This document shows positions 39,092 to 50,180 of a DNA stretch of 64,000 nucleotides, one piece after another. Position 1 is the first letter of the stretch. Every line of letters starts with the position of its first letter. Position numbers and translations under genes: made by a program. The DNA is taken from positions 1,302,001 to 1,366,000 of the forward strand of contig NZ_CP121112.1 in the NCBI RefSeq assembly GCF_029625295.1, read 5' to 3'. A model generated the notes under the pieces. The model worked only from the letters and a program-made list of their open reading frames with translations. It was not told the DNA's origin and made no database searches. Source of the DNA: Flavobacterium gyeonganense (GTDB taxonomy: Bacteria > Bacteroidota > Bacteroidia > Flavobacteriales > Flavobacteriaceae).

Positions 39092-40006
39092 TTAATCTCT
39101 AATTAATGGTAAAGTTGAACATCTCAACAATCCTTCTTGCTTTGCAATTTCGGAATACGGAATTTCTTCTACAGTAAAACCTTTTGCACGAAGCCAATTG
39201 TTTAATCGGGTAAAATTTTTTTCAGAAACCACAACATCTTTATCAATCGAAAATACATTTGAAAACATGTTATACATTTCTTCTCTTTCGATATGAAATA
39301 AGTTTTCTTTCCCAAAAAGCTTTACCAAATACATATAGTCAGCTTCTTCACGAAAACCTCTCTTATAAATGATCCCTTTATCTTTTCCAACAGGCTGAAA
39401 ACAACAATCCAAGTGTAAAGCATTATCCCTTGCTTCAATTTTGGATTTAACCAAATCGAATTCTTTCACAATTTTGTTTGGAAATAATTCTTTGATAAAA
39501 TTAACGCCTCGCATATTGGTCCTGGCGGTTATATAATCTTTATAATCACTTCCTTTATAAGTACCTATAAAGATATAATCGTTCCAAAGCATGACATCGC
39601 CTCCTTCTATATGAACATCTTCCGGTGGACGCACCACTTTTAGCGGATTAATCTGGTCAATTACATACTGAATTGCGTCAAGTTCACGCTCTCTATCAGG
39701 CAAAATATTTGATTTAATAAAGATATCATCAATTACAAAACCTATATCGCGAGTAAAAATTTGATTATAACTCTCAATAATTTGCGGACGATAAACTTTT
39801 ACTCCATATTTTTGAAAAACAGCATTAAAAGCTTCCATTTCAACAACCATATCTTTTTCAAGAGGATAAGTACCTGCTTTAATATGTTCCAATGATTTGG
39901 GATCATAAGCTTCCTCGACTGAAGGAGTTGGCCCATTATGAACGGCAGAACCCAAAACCACAGCACGCAATCTTGAAGTTTCGTTCTTAATATTTAATTG
40001 CAACAT
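39092..40006 (-). CDS. Dimethylarginine dimethylaminohydrolase/amidinotransferase-like protein
   Basis: A 304-residue member of the guanidino-group-modifying superfamily. The ATG at 40006 (MLQLNIKNETSRLRAVVLGS) is preferred because the -7 box at 40025-40032 lies just upstream. Motifs are FTRDIGFVIDD, EGGDVMLW, DNALHLDCCFQPV (catalytic His) and LLRCSTLPLIR (catalytic Cys). It probably hydrolyses arginine, methylarginine or a related substrate; it lies next to ctlX. Confidence 0.83.
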   Translation of the reverse strand: MLQLNIKNETSRLRAVVLGSAVHNGPTPSVEEAYDPKSLEHIKAGTYPLEKDMVVEMEAFNAVFQKYGVKVYRPQIIESYNQIFTRDIGFVIDDIFIKSNILPDRERELDAIQYVIDQINPLKVVRPPEDVHIEGGDVMLWNDYIFIGTYKGSDYKDYITARTNMRGVNFIKELFPNKIVKEFDLVKSKIEARDNALHLDCCFQPVGKDKGIIYKRGFREEADYMYLVKLFGKENLFHIEREEMYNMFSNVFSIDKDVVVSEKNFTRLNNWLRAKGFTVEEIPYSEIAKQEGLLRCSTLPLIRD

Positions 40007-40024
40007 AATTATTATATTTTGTTG

Positions 40025-40032
40025 CAAATATA
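40025..40032 (-). promoter_or_regulatory. -7 box of the DDAH-like gene, abutting the gltA terminator
   Basis: TATATTTG on the minus strand matches TAnnTTTG. It begins directly after the T-run of the gltA terminator, so terminator and promoter share sequence. Predicted leader is about 10 bases. Confidence 0.5.
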
Positions 40033-40061
40033 AAAAAAGCTCCACAGTTAAGTGAAGCTTT
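40033..40061 (-). terminator. Intrinsic terminator after gltA
   Basis: Minus strand AAAGCTTCAC and GTGGAGCTTT form a 10-bp stem with one G-U pair and a 6-base loop, followed by seven T. It lies 9 bases after the gltA stop. Confidence 0.8.
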
Positions 40062-40069
40062 CAATATGT

Positions 40070-41347
40070 TTATTTATTAGATTTGAATTCTCTCAATGGA
40101 TGACCTGTATAAATTTGTCTTGGTCTTCCAATTGGTTCTTTGTTTTCACGCATCTCTTTCCATTGCGCTATCCATCCTGGTAACCTTCCAATTGCAAACA
40201 TAACTGTAAACATATCAGTTGGAATCCCTAATGCTCTGTAAATAATTCCAGAGTAGAAATCAACATTTGGATATAAATTTCTTGATTTGAAGTATTCATC
40301 TTCAAGAGCAGCTGTTTCTAATTTCCTTGCAATATCTAAAATAGGATCTTCAACACCTAAAGTTTCTAAAACTTCCTTAGCCGCTTTTTTGATGATTTTA
40401 GCTCTTGGATCGAAATTTTTGTAAACCCTGTGCCCAAATCCCATTAAGCGGAATGGATCGTTTTTATCTTTCGCTTTCGCCAAAAACTTATCTGTATCAC
40501 CACCATCTTTATTAATATCTTCCAACATTTCAAGAACTGCCTGATTCGCACCTCCGTGAAGAGGTCCCCAAAGAGCAGAAACTCCTGCTGAAACAGACGC
40601 AAACAAACCTGCATGTGATGAACCTACCATTCTAACTGTTGAAGTTGAGCAGTTTTGCTCATGATCTGCATGAAGAATAAATAGTTTATCTAAAGCATTA
40701 ACAATTACCGGATTTGCTTCATAAGGACCTGTAGGCAATTTAAACATTAATTGCATAAAACTTTCCACATATCCTTTTGTATTGTCGTAGTAATTTAATG
40801 GATACCCCATTGATTTTCTATAAGTCCAAGTAGCAATTACAAGAAATTTAGCCATTGTTTTACAAATAGCTTCATACATTTCTTTTTCATTATCAACATT
40901 AACCGCTTTAGGATTGAATGCTGTTAGCGCGCTCGTTAATGCAGATAAAACTCCCATTGGGTGAGCTGTTTTTGGAAAACCATCGATGATGTTTTTCATT
41001 TCTTCGTTCACCAAAGAATGTTTTTTAATGTCATTTTCGAATTGCTCTAATTCTTTAGCTGTTGGCAGCTCTCCGAAAATCAAAAGATAAGAAACCTCTA
41101 AGAAGCTTGCTTTTTCAGCAAGATCTTCGATTGAATACCCTCTGTAACGTAAAATTCCTAATTCTCCATCCAGAAAAGTAATTTCACTTTTGCATGAACC
41201 AGAATTTTTATAACCAGGATCAATAGTAATAATACCAGTTAAATCACGTAATTTGTTAATATCGATAGCGGATTCATTTTCGCTTCCTGTTATTACCGGA
41301 AGTTCAATTTTCTTACCATCTACTTCTAATGTAGCTATTTTTGACAT
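40070..41347 (-). CDS. gltA: Citrate synthase
   Basis: A 425-residue type II (hexameric, E. coli-like) citrate synthase. Motifs are ITFLDGELGILRYRGYSIE, LHADHEQNCSTSTVR (first catalytic His), GPLHGGANQAV (second His) and GFGHRVYKNFDPRA (third region with the catalytic Asp later). It condenses acetyl-CoA and oxaloacetate in the TCA cycle. It is a single-gene unit with its own -7 box (41385-41392) and terminator. Confidence 0.96.
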   Translation of the reverse strand: MSKIATLEVDGKKIELPVITGSENESAIDINKLRDLTGIITIDPGYKNSGSCKSEITFLDGELGILRYRGYSIEDLAEKASFLEVSYLLIFGELPTAKELEQFENDIKKHSLVNEEMKNIIDGFPKTAHPMGVLSALTSALTAFNPKAVNVDNEKEMYEAICKTMAKFLVIATWTYRKSMGYPLNYYDNTKGYVESFMQLMFKLPTGPYEANPVIVNALDKLFILHADHEQNCSTSTVRMVGSSHAGLFASVSAGVSALWGPLHGGANQAVLEMLEDINKDGGDTDKFLAKAKDKNDPFRLMGFGHRVYKNFDPRAKIIKKAAKEVLETLGVEDPILDIARKLETAALEDEYFKSRNLYPNVDFYSGIIYRALGIPTDMFTVMFAIGRLPGWIAQWKEMRENKEPIGRPRQIYTGHPLREFKSNK

Positions 41348-41384
41348 AATATATCGGAAATAATTCTTTTAAATAATAATTTAT

Positions 41385-41392
41385 CAAATCTA
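41385..41392 (-). promoter_or_regulatory. -7 box of gltA
   Basis: TAGATTTG on the minus strand, 37 bases upstream of the gltA ATG, fits TAnnTTTG. No TTG at the correct -33 distance; the region is T-rich there. Confidence 0.5.
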
Positions 41393-41444
41393 AGGAATTT
41401 AAGACTAATTAAAAAAGGAATAATGCTATGAATTTGTTAAAACC

Positions 41445-41475
41445 CAAAAAAAACCACTCGTTTTCACGAATGGTT
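41445..41475 (-). terminator. Intrinsic terminator after eno
   Basis: Minus strand AACCATTCG and CGAGTGGTT make a 9-bp stem (one G-U) with a six-base loop, followed by eight T. It begins 26 bases after the eno stop. Confidence 0.8.
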
Positions 41476-41500
41476 TAATTCTACAATATAAGTCTTACAA

Positions 41501-42805
<1,305 letters not shown>

Positions 42806-42829
42806 TTATTAATAAATTATATATTTTTT

Positions 42830-42837
42830 CGAAAGTA
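42830..42837 (-). promoter_or_regulatory. Weak -7 box of eno
   Basis: TACTTTCG on the minus strand matches seven of eight consensus positions (TAnnTTTG) and lies 37 bases before the eno ATG. No clear -33 element. Confidence 0.3.
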
Positions 42838-42903
42838 TAAAAATATTTAATACTAAAAACTCATTTTAGTCATTAAGTACCTTTATTTATTAACTACATC
42901 GTT

Positions 42904-44013
42904 TTAGACTTTGCTAGTTTTGATATTCTCAACAAATTGATCAAATAAATAAGAAGAATCATGTGGTCCAGGACTAGCTTCAGGATGATATTGAACTGAA
43001 AAACAATTCTTATTCTTCATCCTCATACCAGCCACAGTATCATCATTTAGATGAATATGTGTGAGCTCTAATTCCGGATGACCTTCCAAAGCTTCTCTTT
43101 TCACAGCGAAACCATGATTTTGAGAAGTAATTTCACCTTTACCAGTAATAAGATTTTTTACTGGGTGATTAATTCCTCTATGTCCACCAAACATTTTGTA
43201 CGTTTTAACGCCATTTGCAAGAGCAATTACCTGATGCCCTAAACAAATCCCAAACAAAGGTTTGTCTTCAGCAATAATTTTCTTAGCAACTTCAATCGCT
43301 CTAAAAAGAGGATCCGGATCTCCAGGGCCATTTGACAAGAAATAACCATCAGGATTAAATGCTGTCAAATCTTCATAAGTTGAATCGTATGGAAAAACTT
43401 TGATGTAACAATCTCTCTTAGCAAGATTTCTTAATATATTCTTTTTTATACCCAAGTCTAATGCAGAAATTTTGTATGTAGCATTTTCATCACCAATAAA
43501 GTAAGGTTCTTTAGTTGACACTTTAGAAGCCAGCTCCAAACCTTCCATATCAGGAACATTAGCCAATTCCTTCTTTAACTCTTCAATAGAAGTTCCATCT
43601 GTACAAATAACTGCATTCATAGCCCCATTGTCACGAATGTAACTCACCAGGGCACGAGTATCAACATCCGAAATACAAATCAGGTTTTGTTTTGTAAAAT
43701 AATCCTCAAGGCTTCCTGAAGCACCTGTTCTGGAATAGTTAAAACTAAAGTTTTTACAAACTAATCCTGCTATTTTAACGCTTTCAGATTCAACTTCTAA
43801 ATCATTTACACCGTAATTACCGATATGCGGATTAGTAGTCACCATGATTTGCCCAAAATATGAAGGATCTGTAAAAATCTCCTGATATCCTGTCATTCCT
43901 GTATTAAAACAAACTTCACCAAAAGTTTTACCGCTAATACCGATAGATTTACCATGAAAAATAGTTCCGTCACTTAGTAATAAAATGGCGCTTTGTCGAG
44001 TTGTGTATTTCAT
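42904..44013 (-). CDS. carA: Carbamoyl-phosphate synthase small subunit
   Basis: A 369-residue glutaminase subunit. The N-terminal CPSase domain has LLLSDGTIFHGKSIG, FNTGMTGYQEIFTDPSY; the C-terminal glutamine amidotransferase has FGICLGHQVIAL with the nucleophilic Cys and QYHPEASPGPHDS with the catalytic His. It supplies ammonia for carbamoyl phosphate (pyrimidine and arginine synthesis). carB is not adjacent. It has its own strong promoter just upstream. Confidence 0.96.
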   Translation of the reverse strand: MKYTTRQSAILLLSDGTIFHGKSIGISGKTFGEVCFNTGMTGYQEIFTDPSYFGQIMVTTNPHIGNYGVNDLEVESESVKIAGLVCKNFSFNYSRTGASGSLEDYFTKQNLICISDVDTRALVSYIRDNGAMNAVICTDGTSIEELKKELANVPDMEGLELASKVSTKEPYFIGDENATYKISALDLGIKKNILRNLAKRDCYIKVFPYDSTYEDLTAFNPDGYFLSNGPGDPDPLFRAIEVAKKIIAEDKPLFGICLGHQVIALANGVKTYKMFGGHRGINHPVKNLITGKGEITSQNHGFAVKREALEGHPELELTHIHLNDDTVAGMRMKNKNCFSVQYHPEASPGPHDSSYLFDQFVENIKTSKV

Positions 44014-44078
44014 TGTTTAATTTCTATTATTATAATCTTAATACTGAATTTAAAAACTCAGCGTAATTAGATATTTTG

Positions 44079-44109
44079 CAAATTTACTTTTTTAAAAGAC
44101 CGCTGACAA
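44079..44109 (-). promoter_or_regulatory. carA promoter
   Basis: Minus strand TTG (44107-44109), 20-base spacer, TAAATTTG (44079-44086): a full match to the Bacteroidota consensus. Predicted leader is about 60 bases. Confidence 0.7.
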
Positions 44110-44175
44110 GATTTTTTAAAAATTTCATTCATAAAAATAAAACCCAGTCATTTAAAAAAGTTAAATTTTGTTCTT

Positions 44176-44221
44176 AAAAAAAATCAAAAAAAAAGGATAA
44201 ACTAAAAATTAGCTTATCCTT
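44176..44221 (-). terminator. Terminator at the end of the ribosomal operon (after rplQ)
   Basis: Minus strand AAGGATAA-g-CTAA pairs with TTAG-t-TTATCCTT (12 bp with one internal mismatch), followed by a long T-rich run. It begins 29 bases after the rplQ stop. Confidence 0.8.
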
Positions 44222-44249
44222 GATTTCTATAGAATCATTATTTTCATAA

Positions 44250-44741
44250 TTATTCAGAAGCTTCAGTAGTCGTTTCTGATTCAGCAGCTGGAGCTTCCGG
44301 AGTTACCTCTTCAGCTTTTTTAGCTTTACCACCACGACGGCTTTTTGCTTTTTTAACTTCTTTTTTACCACCGTTGTAAAGTTCATTGAAATCTACAAGT
44401 TCGATCATCGCCATATCAGCGTTATCTCCTAAACGATTTCCAACTTTAATGATACGAGTGTATCCACCTGGACGGTCACCAACTTTAGCAGCCACATCTC
44501 TGAACAAGTCAGTTACAGCATATTTACTACGTAGGTAAGCAAAAACAATACGACGGTTGTGAGTCGTATCTTCTTTTGATTTTGTGATTAAAGGCTCAAC
44601 AAATTGTTTAAGCGCTTTAGCTTTTGCAACAGTAGTGTTAATACGTTTGTGCTCGATAAGAGAACAAGCCATATTAGCCAACATAGCTTTTCTATGTCCA
44701 GTCTGTCTGCTTAAGTGATTGAATTTTTTTCCGTGTCTCAT
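44250..44741 (-). CDS. rplQ: 50S ribosomal protein L17
   Basis: A 163-residue L17 with the invariant start [21 protein letters not shown] and [17 protein letters not shown]. The last 40 residues are a Lys-rich then Glu/Thr-rich tail ([15 protein letters not shown]) beyond the ~120-residue core, common in Bacteroidota. Last gene of the operon, 63 bases after rpoA, followed by a terminator. Confidence 0.97.
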   Translation of the reverse strand: MRHGKKFNHLSRQTGHRKAMLANMACSLIEHKRINTTVAKAKALKQFVEPLITKSKEDTTHNRRIVFAYLRSKYAVTDLFRDVAAKVGDRPGGYTRIIKVGNRLGDNADMAMIELVDFNELYNGGKKEVKKAKSRRGGKAKKAEEVTPEAPAAESETTTEASE

Positions 44742-44804
44742 GACGTGTTTTTTAAAACCTTCATCTTGCTTCTATCCTCTTTGGAGAGCAAAATACGAAG
44801 TGGT

Positions 44805-45797
44805 TTATTCTTTATCTAATTTGTATTTAGCTAAGTCCATTCCGAAAGTTAAATTTTTAACTGCAACAAGTTCGTCAAGCTCAGTTAAAGATTTTTTACC
44901 AAAATTACGGAATTTCATTAGGTCATTTTTATTGAACGATACTAAATCACCAAGTGTATCAACTTCAGCCGCTTTCAAGCAATTTAATGCTCTCACAGAT
45001 AAATCCATATCAACAAGCTTAGTTTTAAGCAATTGTCTCATATGCAATGACTCTTCATCATACGATTCTGTTTGTGCAATTTCGTCAGCCTCAAGTGTAA
45101 TTCTTTCATCAGAAAACAACATAAAATGGTGAATTAAAACTTTAGCAGCTTCAGTAAGAGCATCTTTTGGATTGATAGATCCATCAGTTTTGATTTCAAA
45201 AACTAATTTTTCGTAATCTGTTTTTTGCTCTACACGGAAATTTTCGATTGCATATTTTACATTTTTTACCGGAGTAAAAATAGAATCTGTAAAAATTGTT
45301 CCAATTGCAGCATTCTGTTTTTTGTTCTCTTCAGCAGGAACGTATCCTCTACCTTTTTCGATTGTTAAATCGAAGTTCAATTTGATTTTAGAATCTAAAT
45401 TACAGATAACAAGGTCTGGATTCAGAACTTGGAAACCTGAGATAAATTTTTGAAAATCACCTGCTGTCAATTGGTCTTTACCAGAAACAGAAATAGTAAC
45501 TGATTCATTATCGATATCTTCAATCTGACGTTTGAAACGTACTTGCTTAAGATTAAGGATAATTTCTGTAACGTCCTCAACAACACCTGAAATAGTAGAA
45601 AACTCATGATCTACACCTTCGATACGAACAGATGTAATTGCATAACCTTCTAACGCTGAAAGCAAAACTCTTCTAAGTGCATTACCAACAGTCAATCCAT
45701 AACCAGGTTCTAAAGGTCTAAATTCGAATTTACCTTCAAAATCGGTTGAATCGATCATGATAACTTTATCGGGCTTTTGAAAATTAAATATTGCCAT
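44805..45797 (-). CDS. rpoA: RNA polymerase alpha subunit
   Basis: A 330-residue alpha subunit. N-terminal assembly domain ([24 protein letters not shown]), flexible linker, and C-terminal domain with [31 protein letters not shown], which contacts promoter DNA and activators. It lies between rpsD and rplQ, the usual alpha-operon order. Confidence 0.97.
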   Translation of the reverse strand: MAIFNFQKPDKVIMIDSTDFEGKFEFRPLEPGYGLTVGNALRRVLLSALEGYAITSVRIEGVDHEFSTISGVVEDVTEIILNLKQVRFKRQIEDIDNESVTISVSGKDQLTAGDFQKFISGFQVLNPDLVICNLDSKIKLNFDLTIEKGRGYVPAEENKKQNAAIGTIFTDSIFTPVKNVKYAIENFRVEQKTDYEKLVFEIKTDGSINPKDALTEAAKVLIHHFMLFSDERITLEADEIAQTESYDEESLHMRQLLKTKLVDMDLSVRALNCLKAAEVDTLGDLVSFNKNDLMKFRNFGKKSLTELDELVAVKNLTFGMDLAKYKLDKE

Positions 45798-45818
45798 AAA
45801 TTTCGACTAAGTCAATTA

Positions 45819-46423
45819 TTATTTGTTGTACAACTCTACGATTAATTGTTCTTTAATGTTTTCTGGAATTTGAAGTCTTGCAGGAACAGAAACGAAAGTT
45901 CCTTCTTTAAGATCATTATTCCAGGTAATCCATTCATAAACATGACTTGAATTTGATAAAGAACGTTCGATAGCTTCTAACGATTTAGATTTTTCACGAA
46001 CTGCAACTTTATCACCAGGCTTAAGGTGGTAAGAAGGGATATTTACAACTTCACCATTAACAGTAATGTGTCTATGAGAAACTAATTGTCTTGCACCTCT
46101 ACGAGATGGAGCAATTCCCATTCTAAAAACAACATTATCTAATCTCGCTTCACATAATTGTAAAAGAACTTCACCAGTAACACCTTTAGTAGCTGATGCT
46201 TTTTTAAATAAACCTCTGAATTGTTTTTCTAAAATCCCATAAGAATATTTAGCTTTTTGCTTTTCCATTAACTGAACAGCATACTCAGATTTTTTACCTC
46301 TTTTTTTAGCCATCCCGTGTTGTCCAGGTGGGTAATTTCTTTTTCGAAAGATTTATCATCTCCGAAGATTGCTTCGCCAAATTTACGAGCAATTCTAGTT
46401 TTAGGACCAGTATATCTTGCCAT
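45819..46423 (-). CDS. rpsD: 30S ribosomal protein S4 (frameshifted near the N-terminus)
   Basis: Primary 16S-binding protein and usual autoregulator of its operon. The true start at 46423 reads [20 protein letters not shown]...DDKSFEK; the next 120 codons continue in another frame ([20 protein letters not shown]). Restoring one base in the run of five T at 46340-46344 joins them into 201 residues, the normal Bacteroidota length. The S4 RNA-binding domain ([30 protein letters not shown]) is intact. Read literally, only a 164-residue N-truncated protein starting at 46313 is left. S4 is indispensable, so this is almost certainly a sequence error. Confidence 0.93.
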
Positions 46424-46439
46424 TTCTAAAAATTAATTT

Positions 46440-46493
46440 AAGGTAGAGATTATGAATTCAGGTCATATCCTTCGATAATCGTCATTCTACCTT
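46440..46493 (-). promoter_or_regulatory. Candidate S4 autoregulatory leader between rpsK and rpsD
   Basis: The 90-base rpsK-rpsD gap is the longest in this part of the operon and is structured. Minus strand AAGGTAGA pairs with TCTACCTT (8 bp), and after a 5-base bulge GATTAT pairs with ATAATC (6 bp) around a 21-base interior. It ends ~17 bases before the rpsD ATG. Ribosomal leaders recognised by S4 are known in Flavobacteria; assignment to that class is inference. Confidence 0.5.
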
Positions 46494-46513
46494 GTTATAC
46501 TTAAATAATATTA

Positions 46514-46897
46514 TTAAACTCTACGTCTTTTTGGAGGACGACATCCGTTGTGAGGCATTGGAGTAACATCGATAATCTCAGTAACTTCAATTCCACCATT
46601 ATGAATAGAACGAATAGCAGACTCACGTCCGTTACCCGGTCCTTTTACATAAACCTTAACTTTTTTCAGTCCAGCCTCTAGAGCTACTTTACTACAATCT
46701 TCTGCTGCCATTTGAGCTGCATACGGAGTATTCTTTTTAGAACCTCTGAATCCCATTTTACCAGCTGAAGACCAAGAAATAACTTCGCCTTTCTTATTTG
46801 TCAAAGAAATAATAATATTGTTGAAAGTGGCAGAAATATGAGCCTCACCCGTTGATTCAACGATAACTTTACGTTTTTTTGCAGTTGCCTTAGCCAT
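46514..46897 (-). CDS. rpsK: 30S ribosomal protein S11
   Basis: A 127-residue S11 with the family motifs [52 protein letters not shown] and the C-terminal [17 protein letters not shown]. Platform protein near the mRNA exit region. It follows rpsM by 8 bases. Confidence 0.98.
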   Translation of the reverse strand: MAKATAKKRKVIVESTGEAHISATFNNIIISLTNKKGEVISWSSAGKMGFRGSKKNTPYAAQMAAEDCSKVALEAGLKKVKVYVKGPGNGRESAIRSIHNGGIEVTEIIDVTPMPHNGCRPPKRRRV

Positions 46898-46905
46898 ATT
46901 ACTTA

Positions 46906-47280
46906 TTATTTAGTTGCTTTTTTCTTGTTAGCAACAGTTTTTCTTTTACCTTTTCTTGTTCTAGAGTTATTTTTAGTTCTTTGTCCTCTTAATGGAAGAC
47001 CAGATCTATGACGGATACCTCTGTAACAACCAATATCCATTAAACGTTTGATGTTTAAAGAAACTTCAGAACGCAATTCTCCTTCAATCTTGTAAAACGA
47101 AACTGCATCACGAATTGCTCCGATCTCGTCGTCATTCCAATCTTGAACTTTTTTATCCTGGCTAACCTGAGCTTTTTCTAAAATCTCAATAGCTCTACTT
47201 TTTCCTAATCCGAAAATATAGGTAAGTGCAATAACACCTCTTTTGTTTTTTGGGATATCTACCCCTGCTATTCTTGCCAT
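46906..47280 (-). CDS. rpsM: 30S ribosomal protein S13
   Basis: A 124-residue S13: [20 protein letters not shown] at the start and the C-terminal [22 protein letters not shown] tail that contacts P-site tRNA. The gene immediately follows rpmJ (two bases). Confidence 0.98.
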   Translation of the reverse strand: MARIAGVDIPKNKRGVIALTYIFGLGKSRAIEILEKAQVSQDKKVQDWNDDEIGAIRDAVSFYKIEGELRSEVSLNIKRLMDIGCYRGIRHRSGLPLRGQRTKNNSRTRKGKRKTVANKKKATK

Positions 47281-47282
47281 AA

Positions 47283-47399
47283 TTATCCTTGTCTTTGTTT
47301 AAATCTAGGATTCTTTTTGTTTATTACGTACAGTCTCCCTTTTCTACGCACGATAATGCACTCGGCACTTCTCTTTTTTACTGATGCTCTAACTTTCAT
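47283..47399 (-). CDS. rpmJ: 50S ribosomal protein L36
   Basis: A 38-residue L36: [19 protein letters not shown]...[17 protein letters not shown]. It is the C-minus form: the zinc-binding Cys set is reduced to a single Cys (AECII). It lies between infA and rpsM, the standard position, and is too short for many ORF cut-offs. Confidence 0.97.
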
Positions 47400-47411
47400 A
47401 GTAATTATCCT

Positions 47412-47627
47412 TTAATATCGATAAGTAATTCTTGCTTTTGACAAATCATAAGGACTCATTTCTAGTTTCACTTTATCACCAGGTAATAATTTGATGTAAT
47501 GCATACGCATTTTACCAGAAATATGAGCAATTACAATATGTCCATTTTCTAACTCTACACGGAACATCGCATTTGATAATGCTTCAATGATTGATCCGTC
47601 TTGTTCTATTGCTGATTGTTTTGCCAT
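47412..47627 (-). CDS. infA: Translation initiation factor IF-1
   Basis: A 71-residue S1-like OB-fold protein: [40 protein letters not shown] and [21 protein letters not shown]. It binds the 30S A site during initiation. Located between secY and rpmJ, with gaps of 7 and 12 bases. Confidence 0.97.
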   Translation of the reverse strand: MAKQSAIEQDGSIIEALSNAMFRVELENGHIVIAHISGKMRMHYIKLLPGDKVKLEMSPYDLSKARITYRY

Positions 47628-47634
47628 AAATATA

Positions 47635-48981
47635 TTAAGCTACTGCTTTTCTATTTTTACCAGTCTTCATTAAACCATCATAATGCTTGTTTAACAAGTA
47701 TGAATTGATTTGCTGAATAGTATCTATTGCAACACCAACCATAATTATTAAAGAGGTACCTCCAAAAAACATTGCCCAAGATTGTTGTACATCCATAACA
47801 CTTACAACAATAGCCGGGAACACAGCAATTAGAGCAAGAAATAAAGATCCTGGGAAAGTTATTAAAGACATCACTTTATCAAGAAAGTCTGAAGTTTCAG
47901 CACCTGGCCTTACACCCGGAATAAAACCACCACTTCTTTTTAAATCATCGGCCATTTTGTTAGTAGGTACTGTGATTGCAGTATAGAAGAATGTGAATAC
48001 AATAATTAAAGTTGCAAAAACAAAATTATACCAAAACCCAAACATATTACTAAATGTTCCAACAATAGATTGTGATGTATCTGATTTAGACAATCCGGCT
48101 ACAGCAGCAGGAATAAACATAATTGCCTGAGCAAAAATGATTGGCATAACCCCAGAAGCATTAAGCTTAAGCGGAATCCATTGCCTGTTACCACCAGCCA
48201 AATCCTGTTCATAATCCCCAGTTGTTGTACGACGAGCATATTGAACCGGAATTCTACGTACTGCCATCGTTAATAACACACAAGAAATGATAACCAATAA
48301 CCAAACTATAATTTCAATAACTAATAACATTGGACCTCCATTGTTGTTAGTAACTCTGGTTGTGAATTCTTGTATAAAAGCTTGCGGTAAACGAGCTAAG
48401 ATACCAACCATAATCAATAATGAAATTCCATTTCCAATCCCTTTATCTGTAATTTTTTCCCCAAGCCACATAGCAAAAATAGTGCCTGTAACCAAGATAA
48501 TAACAGAAGAAAACAAAAACTCAGGTGAGTTAAACCCTAACAAAAATGCATTGCCAGGTAGTGTTCTGTATAAATTATAGATATAAGTTGGACCTTGAAC
48601 CAAAGTAATAGCAATAGTTAACCAACGGGTAATTTGATTAATCTTTTTTCTACCGCTTTCTCCATCATTTTGAAGTTTTTGCAAATATGGAATCGCAATT
48701 CCCATTAACTGGACAACAATAGAAGCAGAAATGTAAGGCATAATCCCTAAAGCAAAAACTGAAGCTTTAGAGAAAGCACCTCCGGTGAACATGTCTAAGA
48801 TAGATCCTAAACCATTTTTAGTTTGTCCCGCTAAACCAGTTAGTTGAGTTGCATCAATTCCCGGAAGCGTAACATGTGCTCCAAAACGATATACTAAAAG
48901 CAATCCTAATGTAATTAAGATTCTGTTTTTAAGTTCTTCGATTTTCCAAACATTACTTATTGATTCAATAAATTTCTTCAT
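47635..48981 (-). CDS. secY: Protein translocase subunit SecY
   Basis: A 448-residue channel subunit with ten membrane segments. Motifs are [22 protein letters not shown], the plug region [51 protein letters not shown] and the cytoplasmic loop [20 protein letters not shown] near residue 350. It forms the inner-membrane protein-conducting pore with SecE and SecG. It follows rplO by 12 bases. Confidence 0.97.
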   Translation of the reverse strand: MKKFIESISNVWKIEELKNRILITLGLLLVYRFGAHVTLPGIDATQLTGLAGQTKNGLGSILDMFTGGAFSKASVFALGIMPYISASIVVQLMGIAIPYLQKLQNDGESGRKKINQITRWLTIAITLVQGPTYIYNLYRTLPGNAFLLGFNSPEFLFSSVIILVTGTIFAMWLGEKITDKGIGNGISLLIMVGILARLPQAFIQEFTTRVTNNNGGPMLLVIEIIVWLLVIISCVLLTMAVRRIPVQYARRTTTGDYEQDLAGGNRQWIPLKLNASGVMPIIFAQAIMFIPAAVAGLSKSDTSQSIVGTFSNMFGFWYNFVFATLIIVFTFFYTAITVPTNKMADDLKRSGGFIPGVRPGAETSDFLDKVMSLITFPGSLFLALIAVFPAIVVSVMDVQQSWAMFFGGTSLIIMVGVAIDTIQQINSYLLNKHYDGLMKTGKNRKAVA

Positions 48982-48993
48982 ACAATAGAAAAA

Positions 48994-49446
48994 TTATATT
49001 GTTACAGCCTCTCCACCAGCAGCTTCTATAGCAGCTTTAGCAGTAGCAGTAAATTTGTGAGCAGTTACTTTTAATTTTGCTTTCAATTCTCCTCTACCTA
49101 AAATCTTAACAATTTCGTTTTTGGTAGCCAAACGGTTTGCAACAAAGTCTGTCATAGAAACAGAATCCGTAATTACACCATTATCTACTAGCAATTGAAG
49201 TGTATCTAAATTAACACCTTCGTATTCTTTACGATTGATGTTTGTGAAACCAAACTTAGGCACACGTCTTTGAAGTGGCATTTGCCCTCCTTCAAAACCA
49301 ATCTTTTTAGAATAACCAGAACGAGATTTTGCTCCTTTGTGACCTCTTGCTGCAGTGCCACCTTTACCAGAACCCTCTCCTCTACCTAATCTTTTATTTT
49401 GATTGTGTGTTGACCCTTCAGCTGGTTGTAAGTTACTTAAATTCAT
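48994..49446 (-). CDS. rplO: 50S ribosomal protein L15
   Basis: A 150-residue L15: N-terminal Gly/Arg-rich segment (NKRLGRGEGSGKGGTAARGHKG), GFEGGQMPLQRRVPKFGF and the C-terminal globular domain ending GGEAVTI. Standard position between rpmD and secY. Confidence 0.97.
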   Translation of the reverse strand: MNLSNLQPAEGSTHNQNKRLGRGEGSGKGGTAARGHKGAKSRSGYSKKIGFEGGQMPLQRRVPKFGFTNINRKEYEGVNLDTLQLLVDNGVITDSVSMTDFVANRLATKNEIVKILGRGELKAKLKVTAHKFTATAKAAIEAAGGEAVTI

Positions 49447-49457
49447 AACAGTATTTG

Positions 49458-49640
49458 TTATTTAGCTTCTTCAACAGAAACTAAGTGTTTAACTTTGTTT
49501 ATCATCCCAAGGATAGCAGGATTTGAATCATGCTCTACAACTTGTCCCATTTTACGTAGACCCAAAGCTTCCAAACCTCTCTTTTGAGAAAGAGGACAGT
49601 TGATTTTGCTTCTTACTTGTTTTACTAATAATTTAGCCAT
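49458..49640 (-). CDS. rpmD: 50S ribosomal protein L30
   Basis: A 60-residue L30: [31 protein letters not shown] then [15 protein letters not shown]. Between rpsE and rplO as in most bacteria. Confidence 0.97.
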   Translation of the reverse strand: MAKLLVKQVRSKINCPLSQKRGLEALGLRKMGQVVEHDSNPAILGMINKVKHLVSVEEAK

Positions 49641-49652
49641 AATTTCCTTGAA

Positions 49653-50174
49653 TTAACCTTTAAAAACTTTTTCTAAAGAAACACCTCTCTGTCTTGCAAC
49701 AGTATGAGCGCTTCTCATTTGCAATAAAGCATCAAAAGTTGCTTTAACTACGTTATGAGGGTTTGATGATCCCTGAGATTTAGATAATACATCGTGAATA
49801 CCTACTGATTCAAGAACCGAACGAACAGCTCCACCAGCAATAACTCCTGTACCATGAGAAGCAGGAATTAAAAACACACGTGCACCACCAAATTTTCCTT
49901 TTTGTTCGTGAGGAACAGATTGACCATTTAAAGGAATTTTCACTAAATTTTTCTTAGCATCTTCTACTGCTTTCGCAATTGCTTCAGAAACATCTTTAGA
50001 TTTTCCTAATCCATGACCAACTACTCCGTTTTCATCACCTACAACTACAATAGCAGAAAAACCGAAAGCTCTACCTCCTTTTGTAACCTTAGTAACACGA
50101 TTAACACTAACTAGACGATCTTTAAGTTCAAGACCACTAGGTTTTACCAATTCTACATTTTTGTATTTAGACAT
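49653..50174 (-). CDS. rpsE: 30S ribosomal protein S5
   Basis: A 173-residue S5. The double-stranded-RNA-binding-like domain has [29 protein letters not shown]; the C-terminal domain has [24 protein letters not shown]5 affects decoding accuracy. 6 bases downstream of rplR. Confidence 0.97.
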   Translation of the reverse strand: MSKYKNVELVKPSGLELKDRLVSVNRVTKVTKGGRAFGFSAIVVVGDENGVVGHGLGKSKDVSEAIAKAVEDAKKNLVKIPLNGQSVPHEQKGKFGGARVFLIPASHGTGVIAGGAVRSVLESVGIHDVLSKSQGSSNPHNVVKATFDALLQMRSAHTVARQRGVSLEKVFKG

Positions 50175-50180
50175 AATATA

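Noticed and set aside
44719..45132. Plus-strand 137-codon frame opposite rpoA
   Set aside because: Antisense shadow of rpoA; Ser/Cys-rich translation without recognisable motifs.
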